From contig JABMMR010000262.1 in assembly GCA_013205525.1 (NCBI GenBank), forward strand, positions 1-10,871: a DNA stretch of 10,871 nt, read 5' to 3'. This document shows, piece by piece, positions 1-6,370 of the stretch. Under the pieces are notes generated by a model. The model did no database searches. It saw only the letters and a program-made list of their open reading frames with translations, and had not been told where the DNA came from. The position numbers were made by a program, and so were the translations under genes. The stretch's first letter is position 1, and every line of letters starts with the position of its first letter. The DNA comes from Burkholderiales bacterium. GTDB taxonomy: Bacteria > Pseudomonadota > Gammaproteobacteria > Burkholderiales > Burkholderiaceae_C.

Positions 1-340
1 CATTGGTTCCTGTGACTGCCAATATTTGCAGTTGCTGGCTTGGACATTCGTAATACGCATCGGCAATCGGTCCACAGGCCTGCTTCAAATCGGTATAGGC
101 GCCGATTTTTGGCTCATCCTGTGCCCATGTGAATGCATGTGAACCCGTGGCTTCTACCAAACAAGCCGTTGCACCTTGGGCTAGGGCTTGCGCCACATAG
201 TCGCGCGCGTCATGGGCCAACCCCGGCCAAGCCAAAAAACCATCACCTTGCTGAACTTTTCGGCTGTCAATCCGAAGCTCACCCGTGACCGCTTCGCGCA
301 ACCACTGGGCAGCTTGTGTCGGTGTATGCAGGGCTTGCAT
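1..340 (-). CDS. murE: UDP-N-acetylmuramyl-tripeptide synthetase MurE, N-terminal part (cut by window edge)
   Basis: Cytoplasmic Mur ligase that adds the third residue, in Gram-negatives normally meso-diaminopimelate, to UDP-MurNAc-L-Ala-D-Glu. Only about the first 113 residues are here. Visible are the MurE N-terminal UDP-binding domain, with IDSRKV at residues 24-29 and the GDGFLAWPG / DARDY block at about 32-48, and then AVTGTN at 108-113, the beginning of the ATP-binding P-loop, where the window ends. The ATG at 340 shares one base with the ftsI stop (TGATG), so translation is probably coupled. The frame has no stop to the left edge. The substrate-specificity motif that separates the diaminopimelate from the lysine enzyme lies outside the window; the diaminopimelate assignment rests on the lineage and on dapF nearby. 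It continues the dcw order ftsL-ftsI-murE. Confidence 0.93.
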   Translation of the reverse strand, partial: MQALHTPTQAAQWLREAVTGELRIDSRKVQQGDGFLAWPGLAHDARDYVAQALAQGATACLVEATGSHAFTWAQDEPKIGAYTDLKQACGPIADAYYECPSQQLQILAVTGTN

Positions 341-2076
341 CAAAACGACTCCGCTTCCGCTTTGGCAATCACTTGGGGCTTGACTGCTCGATCGGGTTGA
401 ACGCCTAACATTCGCAATGTTTGTTGAACGGTTGCACTGAACACCGGTGCAGCGACTTCGCCGCCAAAATAATGACCATTGGTGGGCTCATCAATCATTA
501 CTGCAACCACTATTCTGGGGTTCTCAATCGGCGCCATGCCCACAAAAAATCCCCTGTATTTTTTATCTGCATAACCCTTGCCTTCTTGCTTGTGGGCTGT
601 GCCGGTTTTCCCGCCCACCGAATAGCCCATGGTTTGTGCTTTGGGTGCTGTGCCGCCGGGGCCGGTGACCAAATTGAGCATGGTGCGAACTGCGATGGCG
701 TTTTGCGCACTGATGGCGCGCACCCCAACGACTTTGTCTTCTCGCTTGATGAGGCTGACAGGTACAACCTCGCCATCACGCGCAAACACGGTATAGGCTT
801 GGGCCAATTGAAACAAGCTGGTGGATAAGCCATAGCCATAACTCATGGTGGCTTGTTCCATAGGACGCCAAGTTTTGTAAGGCCGCAAGCGCCCAGCCAC
901 GGAGCCTGGAAAGGGCACTTGCGGTTTTTTACCAAACCCCAATTGCGTGTACATCTCCCACATGTCTTTAGGCGGCATCTTCATGGCGATTTTGACTGTG
1001 CCGATATTGCTCGATTTTTGTATAACTTCTGAAACACTCAAGACCCCATGCGGATGGGCATCTTTGATGGTCATACCGTACATTTTGAGCTTGCCTGGCG
1101 CGGTATCTATTTGAGTTTCAGCTCTGACTAAGCCTTTTTCCATCGCCAAGGCGATGACAAATGGCTTCATGGTGGAGCCGGGTTCAAATGTGTCTGTCAA
1201 TGCACGGTTGCGCATCTGAAGTGCGTTGAAATTATTCCGCTTTTCTGGCGCATAACTGGGGTAGTTGGCCAGCGCCAGCACGTCCCCCGATTGCGCATCC
1301 AACACCACCACACTGCCGGCTGCGGCTTTGTTTTCAATGACCGCTTCACGTAAGCGCTGATAAGCAAAGTACTGAACCTTGCTGTCTATGCTCAACTGCA
1401 GGTCGCGGCCATCTTCAGGTGGGATTTCGTCCCCAATACCTTCAATCACCTGTTTGTGTCCGTTGTGAATGACCCGGCGTGAGCCACTTTTGCCTGCCAA
1501 ATGTTTGTTGAATGCCAACTCAACACCTTCTTGACCCACATTTTCGATATTGGTAAATCCAACGACATGGGCTGCGGCCTCACCTTCGGGATACATGCGC
1601 TTGTATTCCATGGTGGTGTGGATGCCGCGTATGCCAAGTTCTTTGATTTTTTTGCCTGTGGCCATGTCTGCTTGACGCTTGAGCCATACATGTTTTCGTC
1701 GTTGGTCTTTTATTTTTCCTTGAATTTCTGAAGGGGATACTTCCAGCAATTGAGCGAGTTCTTTGAGCTTGGGATGGCTTGCATCAATTTCATCTGGGCT
1801 GGCGTATATGCTGGGCATGGGAACACTTGAAGCCAAGATCAGTCCATTGCGATCGAGCACTCTGCCTCGGTTGGCGGGTATTTCCAAGGTTCTCTCGAAC
1901 CTCACCTGGCCTTGTTTTTTAAAGAAATTGTTATCCAACACCTGCACATAGGCGGCACGCGCCACCAAGCCTATGAATCCCAGCGCAATCCCCGCCACGA
2001 TGAACTGACTTCGCCAAATGGGTGTCTTGCTTGCGAGCAAGGGATTGGTGGAGTACTGCACGCTGCGGCTGCTCAT
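340..2076 (-). CDS. ftsI: Peptidoglycan D,D-transpeptidase FtsI (penicillin-binding protein 3)
   Basis: Septal class B penicillin-binding protein that crosslinks peptidoglycan at the division site together with FtsW and the FtsQLB complex. The 578-residue protein has a short cytoplasmic tail, one membrane anchor at about residues 24-44 and the class B pedestal/dimerisation region beginning at GRVLDRNG (71-78). The transpeptidase domain has all three active-site motifs: STMK at 301-304 with nucleophile Ser301, SSN at 355-357, and KTGT at 490-493. Length is normal for FtsI. The ATG overlaps the ftsL stop by 4 bases (ATGA) and the stop overlaps the murE start, which fits a translationally coupled dcw operon. 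A cell-elongation PBP2 is the alternative, but the position between ftsL and murE settles it. Confidence 0.97.
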   Translation of the reverse strand: MSSRSVQYSTNPLLASKTPIWRSQFIVAGIALGFIGLVARAAYVQVLDNNFFKKQGQVRFERTLEIPANRGRVLDRNGLILASSVPMPSIYASPDEIDASHPKLKELAQLLEVSPSEIQGKIKDQRRKHVWLKRQADMATGKKIKELGIRGIHTTMEYKRMYPEGEAAAHVVGFTNIENVGQEGVELAFNKHLAGKSGSRRVIHNGHKQVIEGIGDEIPPEDGRDLQLSIDSKVQYFAYQRLREAVIENKAAAGSVVVLDAQSGDVLALANYPSYAPEKRNNFNALQMRNRALTDTFEPGSTMKPFVIALAMEKGLVRAETQIDTAPGKLKMYGMTIKDAHPHGVLSVSEVIQKSSNIGTVKIAMKMPPKDMWEMYTQLGFGKKPQVPFPGSVAGRLRPYKTWRPMEQATMSYGYGLSTSLFQLAQAYTVFARDGEVVPVSLIKREDKVVGVRAISAQNAIAVRTMLNLVTGPGGTAPKAQTMGYSVGGKTGTAHKQEGKGYADKKYRGFFVGMAPIENPRIVVAVMIDEPTNGHYFGGEVAAPVFSATVQQTLRMLGVQPDRAVKPQVIAKAEAESF

Positions 2077-2387
2077 GGTTGCGCCTTGGGGGAGGTGCTT
2101 GCTGAGATTTTTTCGCTGCTTGTGTTTTGTGTAGACACATATTGGGTGATGGCCGGCGAAATGGTTTGCATATGCATTTGCTCGCGGGCAAGTTTTTCTA
2201 CCCTCAAAGGTGTGGCTTGTGCGCCTCGCTCCACATCCAATCTGTCGTGTTCTGTATCGAGTCTTTGTGCGATCGCCTTGGCTCTGTCTAACTCGGTATA
2301 CAAACGACGCGACTCGTATTGGGTTCTAACCAAATACAAGGCACTCAATAGCACCAACATCAGCAGAAATCCACTGACCCTGGTCAT
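2073..2387 (-). CDS. ftsL: Cell division protein FtsL
   Basis: Small bitopic divisome protein that pairs with FtsB and FtsQ and helps activate the FtsW-FtsI synthase. The 104-residue product has a hydrophobic segment at about residues 6-20 after a very short cytoplasmic end, then a charged periplasmic helix at about 22-56 with leucines and other hydrophobics spaced as in a coiled coil. A Ser/Thr-rich tail follows after residue 75 and looks disordered. FtsL sequences diverge strongly, so the call relies on size, topology and position between rsmH and ftsI. Start and stop both lie in ATGA overlaps with neighbours, which fixes the start at 2387. Confidence 0.9.
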   Translation of the reverse strand: MTRVSGFLLMLVLLSALYLVRTQYESRRLYTELDRAKAIAQRLDTEHDRLDVERGAQATPLRVEKLAREQMHMQTISPAITQYVSTQNTSSEKISASTSPKAQP

Positions 2388-3310
2388 AGGGCCTCCATCA
2401 AAGGCAATCTCTGAGCGATGCGCATGATGGCACTGCGGCTTCGCGGGTTGGCACTGATTTCTTCTTGGCTTGGCCTTTGCCGACCCAAGGCCTTGAGGGA
2501 TAAATTTTTATTGGCAGCAAAGGGTGCTCTGCGGTCATAAACATCCTTCGCATGCTGGGCGATAAATTGCTTGACCATGCGGTCTTCTAGTGAATGAAAA
2601 CTGATCACCACCAGACGCCCCCCAGGCTGTAATACCTGCAAACTGGCATCCAGCGCCGATTCCAGTTCTTGCAGTTCACGGTTGATGAAAATTCGAAATG
2701 CCTGAAATGTCCGTGTTGCTGGGTTTTGACCTGGCTCGCGTTTTTTGACCACTGTGGCGACCAAGTCAGCCAAGCCCAAAGTGCTGGCGGGCAGTTGCCC
2801 CAACTCTCTTTTGGCGACGATGGCTTTGGCAATACCGGACGCAAATCGCTCTTCTCCATAATCACGAATCACCTGAGTTATTTGGTCGGTGCTTGCCACG
2901 CCCAGCCATTCGTGAACGTTTGGGCCCTGGCTTGTGTCCATTCGCATGTCCAATGGGCCGTCCTGGCGAAATGAGAATCCGCGCTCTGGGTTGTCGATTT
3001 GCGGGGAGCTCACTCCCAGATCCATCAGCACACCGGCGACGCTGCTGTTCGTCAGTTGACTCAGGGCTGCGAAGCCCTGATGGTGAATTTCCACTCTGGG
3101 ATCGTTCATCGATTTCGCCACCGCAATCGCTTGCGGGTCTTTGTCGAAGACGATCAGCTTGCCCTTTAGGGACAGTGTTTCCAATATGCGCTTTGCATGC
3201 CCGCCTCGGCCAAAGGTTGTGTCGACATAAGTGGCTTCGGCCTGGACGTCCAGCGCCTCTACCGCCTCCTTCAACATGACGGTGGTGTGTGCCCATTCAG
3301 TCGTTGCCAT
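2384..3310 (-). CDS. rsmH: 16S rRNA (cytosine(1402)-N(4))-methyltransferase RsmH (MraW)
   Basis: S-adenosylmethionine-dependent enzyme that N4-methylates C1402 of 16S rRNA in the ribosomal P site. The 308-residue protein shows the family blocks in order: HTTVMLKE at 8-15, DTTFGRGGH at 30-38 (SAM-binding loop), DLGVSSPQ at 97-104, GPLDMRMD at 118-125, NPATRTFQA at 196-204 and ISFHSLEDR at 236-244. Length is standard. The ATG lies 6 bases after the mraZ stop; the bases just before it (GTGGA) make only a weak ribosome binding site, so it may depend on translation of mraZ. No better in-frame start exists before the conserved HTTVM block. The 3' end overlaps ftsL by 4 bases. Confidence 0.97.
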   Translation of the reverse strand: MATTEWAHTTVMLKEAVEALDVQAEATYVDTTFGRGGHAKRILETLSLKGKLIVFDKDPQAIAVAKSMNDPRVEIHHQGFAALSQLTNSSVAGVLMDLGVSSPQIDNPERGFSFRQDGPLDMRMDTSQGPNVHEWLGVASTDQITQVIRDYGEERFASGIAKAIVAKRELGQLPASTLGLADLVATVVKKREPGQNPATRTFQAFRIFINRELQELESALDASLQVLQPGGRLVVISFHSLEDRMVKQFIAQHAKDVYDRRAPFAANKNLSLKALGRQRPSQEEISANPRSRSAIMRIAQRLPLMEAL

Positions 3311-3316
3311 TCCACG

Positions 3317-3745
3317 TTAAAACGAAAAGTCGCGAAACACATCGGGCATATCACCCTGCATGGCCTGAGCCTCTTGGGTGTCGTAAGTCGACTTGTCCCA
3401 TAACTCAAAATGGGTGCCCATGCCCAGCAACATCACTTCTTTGCTGATCTGTGCGGCGCTGCGCAACTCGGGTGAAACAAGTACCCGGCCCGTGCCATCC
3501 ATCTCTACATCCATGGCGTTCCCCAACAATATTCTTTTCCACCATTGCGCTGTCATTGGCAATGCGGCGACACGCTCACGAAATTTTTCCCATTCAACCC
3601 GAGGAAACAACATCAAACAACCATGCGGGTGACGCGTGATGGTGAGTTGACCGCCCGCCGTTGCGCTCAGCACGTCACGATGCCGCGTGGGAACCGACAA
3701 GCGACCCTTGGCATCCAAACTTAACGATGACGCACCTTGAAACAC
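3317..3745 (-). CDS. mraZ: Transcriptional regulator MraZ
   Basis: DNA-binding AbrB-like (SpoVT/MraZ fold) protein that represses the dcw operon by binding short direct repeats in front of its own gene. The 142-residue product has two MraZ repeats, each with the DxxxR signature: DAKGR at 11-15 and DGTGR at 83-87. It ends in the acidic/aromatic tail [10 protein letters not shown]. It starts with GTG at 3745, with AAGGGG 9 bases upstream; the following residues [15 protein letters not shown] match the usual family start. It is the first gene of the dcw cluster here. A putative operator of four repeats lies 49-83 bases upstream of the start, so autoregulation is likely. Confidence 0.96.
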   Translation of the reverse strand: MFQGASSLSLDAKGRLSVPTRHRDVLSATAGGQLTITRHPHGCLMLFPRVEWEKFRERVAALPMTAQWWKRILLGNAMDVEMDGTGRVLVSPELRSAAQISKEVMLLGMGTHFELWDKSTYDTQEAQAMQGDMPDVFRDFSF

Positions 3746-3754
3746 GGCAACAAA

Positions 3755-3760
3755 CCCCTT
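3755..3760 (-). promoter_or_regulatory. Ribosome binding site for the GTG start of mraZ
   Basis: The minus strand reads AAGGGG, followed by 9 bases and then GTG. This is the only good Shine-Dalgarno match near the start and supports the GTG over any downstream ATG. Confidence 0.7.
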
Positions 3761-3793
3761 GTGACTTGAATATGGCTGGGCAAGCGAGCAATC

Positions 3794-3828
3794 TCACTAT
3801 TTTCCACTAAATACCACTTCTATGCACT
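3794..3828 (-). promoter_or_regulatory. MraZ operator: four AGTGN direct repeats at 10-bp spacing
   Basis: On the minus strand AGTGC, AGTGG, AGTGG and AGTGA follow each other with their GTG cores at 3827-3825, 3817-3815, 3807-3805 and 3797-3795, a spacing of exactly 10 bp. The 5-bp gaps between boxes are AT-rich. Known MraZ operators are tandem short G-rich boxes separated by 5 bp (TGGGN in E. coli, AAAGTG-type in Mollicutes), located just upstream of mraZ. One box per helical turn suits the ring-shaped MraZ oligomer. Pattern and spacing are read directly from the sequence; binding by this MraZ is inferred. Confidence 0.8.
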
Positions 3829-3853
3829 TTAACAGGATTTTCTTGGCTTGCAA
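3826..3853 (-). promoter_or_regulatory. Candidate sigma-70 promoter of mraZ and the dcw cluster
   Basis: Minus strand: -35 TTGCAA (3853-3848), 16-bp spacer, -10 TAAAGT (3831-3826) preceded by TGT, an extended -10 feature. Each hexamer matches consensus at 4 of 6 positions, so this is a weak prediction. It gains some weight because the first MraZ box overlaps the -10 and the others follow downstream, where a bound repressor would block initiation. Other AT-rich stretches up to 3985 could hold a further promoter. Confidence 0.35.
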
Positions 3854-3856
3854 GCC
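3845..3856. repeat. Perfect 12-bp palindrome GGCTTGCAAGCC upstream of mraZ
   Basis: GGCTTGCAAGCC is its own reverse complement and stands as a GC-rich patch in the otherwise AT-rich mraZ upstream region. It contains the candidate -35 element. It could be a dimeric regulator site or chance; I do not recognise a known operator. Confidence 0.4.
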
Positions 3857-3983
3857 TTCAAACATGGTTTTCTCATTAAAATCAACAACTTAGAACATGT
3901 TTCGCATTGTATTTCTTTTAAAAAAACGTTAAGAATTAGGCACTTACAAAGTATATCGAATGTGATTTATTTGATATTTAAGC

Positions 3984-4016
3984 AAAAAAAAAGCAGGCCA
4001 GTTGTGGCCTGCTTTT
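3984..4016 (-). terminator. Rho-independent terminator of dksA
   Basis: The minus-strand transcript forms a perfect 12-bp stem, AAAAGCAGGCCA pairing with TGGCCTGCTTTT, around a 4-base loop. On the minus strand the 3' arm runs straight into a tract of nine T (A tract on the plus strand, 3984-3992). It begins 19 bases after the dksA stop. It separates dksA transcription from the dcw cluster. In the plus direction only four T follow the stem, so termination there would be weaker. Confidence 0.92.
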
Positions 4017-4035
4017 GACGAAAGTGTCGCTTGTA

Positions 4036-5097
4036 TCAGTCACCAAACATTTTTTGCTTCAGTTCCCGACGTTGCTGTGCCTCGAGGGTCAAGGTTGCGG
4101 TGGGTCTTGCCAATAAGCGACCCACCCCAATAGGTTCACCTGTTTCATCACAATAGCCATAGTCGCCGTTGTCAATTTGCCCGATGGACTGCTGAATTTT
4201 CTTGAGCAGTTTTCTTTCTCTGTCGCGGGTCCGCAACTCCAAGGCATGTTCTTCCTCAATGGTGGCGCGGTCCGTAGGGTCAGGAACGATCACCGTGTCC
4301 TCACGCAAGTGCTCCGTGGTCTCGCTCGCATTGGCCAAAATATCGGTTTTCAACTGAACCAATTTCAACCGAAAGAACGCCATTTGCAATGCGCTCATGT
4401 ACTCTTCATCGGGCATGGCCAGCACCTCTTCATCAGTGATGGTCGCCGCGGTTTTGTTTTTCCAGTTATGTGCCAGCTTGGGGTTTTTGACAGGAATCAT
4501 GGGAACAACCATGGGCAGGGTTGGGACAGAAATAGGGCCATAACTGGCCTTGGCCATGGTGGAGGCCACGCTCAAGCCCGGCGGGGGCGGCATCATGGAC
4601 ATGGCTTTGGCGGCACGGGGAGATTTTTTGGCCGTGTCGGTAGAGGAATCCGCGCGGCCAGCAAGGGCAGGCGTGGTTGTTTTCAAAGCAGATTTAACAG
4701 AAGTTGTCACAGTTTTAGAGGCAGGTTTGGCCGAAGCGGATTTTTTGGCAACCAGAGGTGTTTTAGCCGCTGCTGGTTTCTTTGAAGGTATTATTTTTTT
4801 GGCAGGTGCCGCCTTTTTCGTTACTGCTGCTTTTTTGGCTACAGCGGGTTTCTTAACAGGCACAACTTTTTTAGCTGCAACCACTTTCTTGGAAGCAACC
4901 ACTTTCTTGGCAGGCGCTGCCTTTTTGGCTACGGCTTTTTTCGTGGCAACGGTTTTTTTAACGGGCACTGCTTTCTTTTGGGGTAGAGGTTTTTTTGCAG
5001 CAACAGGTGTTTTCACGGCCTTTGCCTTGGGTTTTGCAGCCGTGACCTTGGTTTTACTCATGGCTTTGCTGTGGCTTGAATGCTTTACAGATTTCAA
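4036..5097 (-). CDS. dksA: DksA-family RNA polymerase-binding protein with long lysine/alanine-rich N-terminal tail
   Basis: DksA enters the secondary channel of RNA polymerase and, with ppGpp, adjusts initiation in the stringent response. The homologous core covers about residues 215-353 of 353. EEYMSALQMAFFRLKL aligns with the start of E. coli DksA, a coiled-coil hairpin carries the acidic tip DPTDRA (273-278, equivalent to E. coli Asp71/Asp74), and RDRERKLLKKI follows. The zinc finger is degenerate: only Cys316 remains; the other three positions are Thr319, Thr337 and Ala340. In front lies a tail built of KKAVxAKK-like units: about 40 Lys in the first 130 residues and no Asp/Glu before residue 150, resembling histone H1-like or AlgP-like proteins. 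A Pro/Met-rich linker (about 167-205) joins the two. The start is TTG at 5097 behind TAAGGAG; the in-frame ATG at residue 13 has no such signal. E. coli DksA has 151 residues. Confidence 0.9.
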   Translation of the reverse strand: MKSVKHSSHSKAMSKTKVTAAKPKAKAVKTPVAAKKPLPQKKAVPVKKTVATKKAVAKKAAPAKKVVASKKVVAAKKVVPVKKPAVAKKAAVTKKAAPAKKIIPSKKPAAAKTPLVAKKSASAKPASKTVTTSVKSALKTTTPALAGRADSSTDTAKKSPRAAKAMSMMPPPPGLSVASTMAKASYGPISVPTLPMVVPMIPVKNPKLAHNWKNKTAATITDEEVLAMPDEEYMSALQMAFFRLKLVQLKTDILANASETTEHLREDTVIVPDPTDRATIEEEHALELRTRDRERKLLKKIQQSIGQIDNGDYGYCDETGEPIGVGRLLARPTATLTLEAQQRRELKQKMFGD

Positions 5098-5104
5098 TGC
5101 AATT

Positions 5105-5111
5105 CTCCTTA
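5105..5111 (-). promoter_or_regulatory. Strong ribosome binding site selecting the TTG start of dksA
   Basis: The minus strand reads TAAGGAG, 7 bases before TTG at 5097. Nothing comparable precedes the in-frame ATG 36 bases downstream, so the TTG start, and with it the whole basic tail, is the better model. Confidence 0.75.
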
Positions 5112-5235
5112 CAGCCAGGCGTGGAGTGCATCAGCACCCAGCCCCATACTGCTTCTGGTTGTTGTCTCAAACTTCATCAGTGACCAGTGCCATCAGCCGA
5201 ATGAAAAACTTCACCTTGGGGCCCATGGCGCGCGG

Positions 5236-5263
5236 ATTGTACTCAGCTTATGCACTGTTCCAA
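5236..5263 (-). promoter_or_regulatory. Candidate sigma-70 promoter of dksA
   Basis: Minus strand: TTGGAA (5263-5258), 16-bp spacer, TACAAT (5241-5236); the -10 matches consensus at 5 of 6 positions and the -35 at 4 of 6. It overlaps the last codons and stop of the upstream COG0523 gene and would give a 5' leader of roughly 130 nt. The 145 bases between the two genes hold no other feature I can name and no convincing terminator for the upstream gene, so read-through is possible. Confidence 0.5.
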
Positions 5264-6301
5264 GCCTTGCTGAAAGATATCTTTTGGCAAATCGATACCA
5301 ATGAATACCATTTTGCTCGTTCGCTTCTCTCCAGGTGCCCAAGCTTGGCCTAAATCGCTTCCCATGAGTTGGTGTACCCCCTGGAAAATAACCTTGCGCT
5401 CGGTGCCTTTCATGTGTAAGACGCCTTTGTAACGCAACATACGCGGACCGTAAATATTGACGATAGCGCCCAAGAAATCTTCCAACTTGGCAGGGTCCAG
5501 TGCGCGGTCCGCTTTGAAGACAAAGCTTTTGACATCGTCATCATGGTGGTGATGGTGGCCATGACCCTGATTGTGGTCATGCTGAGCGTGGTCATGCTGG
5601 TGCGAGGGGTGGTCACAATGCTCGTCAGGTGCATGCTGATGATGGCCGTCGCTTAAGAAATCGGGATCTATTTCCAAAGTGGTGTTGAGGTTAAAGCCTC
5701 GCAAGTCAAACACCTTATCGATGGCAACCTCACCGAAGTGCACGATATGTTGCGGCGCTCTGGGGTTCATGTGTTTCAATCGATGCTGGAGTGCATCCAA
5801 TTCGGCAGGAGAAACCAATTCGCTTTTACTGATGAAAATTTGGTCTGCAAAACCCACTTGGCGGCGTGCTTCTTGTCGGTCATTCAAGGTTTGTGCTGCG
5901 TGTTTGGCGTCCACCAAGGTCAGCACGGCATCAAGCAAAAAGCTTTCGGCAATTTGGTCGTCCATGAAAAAAGTTTGCGCCACAGGCCCTGGGTCTGCCA
6001 ATCCCGTGGTTTCGATGACCACCCGATCAAAGTCGAGTTCGCCCTTGCGCTTTTTCTCTGCCAAGTCTTGCAAAGTGGTGCGCAGGTCTTCGCGAATCGT
6101 GCAACATACACAGCCATTGCTCATTTGCACAATATGCTCTGTGGTGTCGGCCACCAAAATTTCGTTGTCTATGTTTTCTTCGCCAAATTCGTTTTCAATC
6201 ACAGCGATTTTGAGCCCATGGGACTCGGTGAGAATGCGCTTGAGAAGTGTGGTTTTGCCTGCGCCTAAAAAACCAGTCAGTACCGTAGCGGGAATCAACA
6301 T
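5243..6301 (-). CDS. COG0523 (CobW-type) GTPase, probable zinc metallochaperone
   Basis: G3E-family P-loop GTPase of the group that includes YjiA, ZigA/ZNG1 and CobW, thought to deliver metal, often zinc, to client proteins. The 352 residues show Walker A GFLGAGKTT (10-18), the metal-binding CVCC motif (64-67), Walker B region ETTGLADPG (97-105), and SKSE (158-161) in place of the usual NKxD guanine-specificity motif. A very histidine-rich segment at about 220-253 has roughly half its residues His. The CobW C-terminal domain follows at about 258-348. The ATG at 6301 is preceded by GAAGG about 10 bases upstream. No cobalamin genes are near, so a true CobW in B12 synthesis is unlikely. It lies between rlmI (69-base gap) and dksA; zinc rather than another metal is inferred from the His-rich loop. 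Confidence 0.9.
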   Translation of the reverse strand: MLIPATVLTGFLGAGKTTLLKRILTESHGLKIAVIENEFGEENIDNEILVADTTEHIVQMSNGCVCCTIREDLRTTLQDLAEKKRKGELDFDRVVIETTGLADPGPVAQTFFMDDQIAESFLLDAVLTLVDAKHAAQTLNDRQEARRQVGFADQIFISKSELVSPAELDALQHRLKHMNPRAPQHIVHFGEVAIDKVFDLRGFNLNTTLEIDPDFLSDGHHQHAPDEHCDHPSHQHDHAQHDHNQGHGHHHHHDDDVKSFVFKADRALDPAKLEDFLGAIVNIYGPRMLRYKGVLHMKGTERKVIFQGVHQLMGSDLGQAWAPGEKRTSKMVFIGIDLPKDIFQQGLEQCIS

Positions 6302-6370
6302 AAGTATTCAACCTTCAAAATAATGAAAAATAAAGTGGGGGCAGTGTAGCCAGCATTCAAGTCGGTGCTG

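Noticed and set aside
1912..2427. 171-codon plus-strand open frame across the ftsL/ftsI junction
   Set aside because: Antisense to two real genes, Cys/Ser-rich, no domain.
4177..4785. 202-codon plus-strand open frame opposite dksA
   Set aside because: Gly/Arg/Phe-rich low-complexity shadow of the dksA reading frame, with no recognisable domain.
4550..5353. 267-codon plus-strand open frame opposite dksA
   Set aside because: Its product is a hydrophobic Ala/Phe/Leu/Thr repeat that is simply the complement of the Lys/Ala-rich dksA codons; it has no family resemblance and lies over a convincing gene.
5560..5645. CAT/CATG-rich short DNA repeats
   Set aside because: They are explained by consecutive His codons of the metal-binding loop rather than by a separate repeat element.
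5679..6323. 214-codon plus-strand open frame opposite the COG0523 gene
   Set aside because: Ser/Cys-rich product without motifs, fully antisense to a gene with intact GTPase motifs.
6302..6370. Zur box or clear promoter in front of the COG0523 gene
   Set aside because: The 69 bases are T-rich on the minus strand but show no inverted repeat resembling a Zur site and no well-spaced -35/-10 pair.
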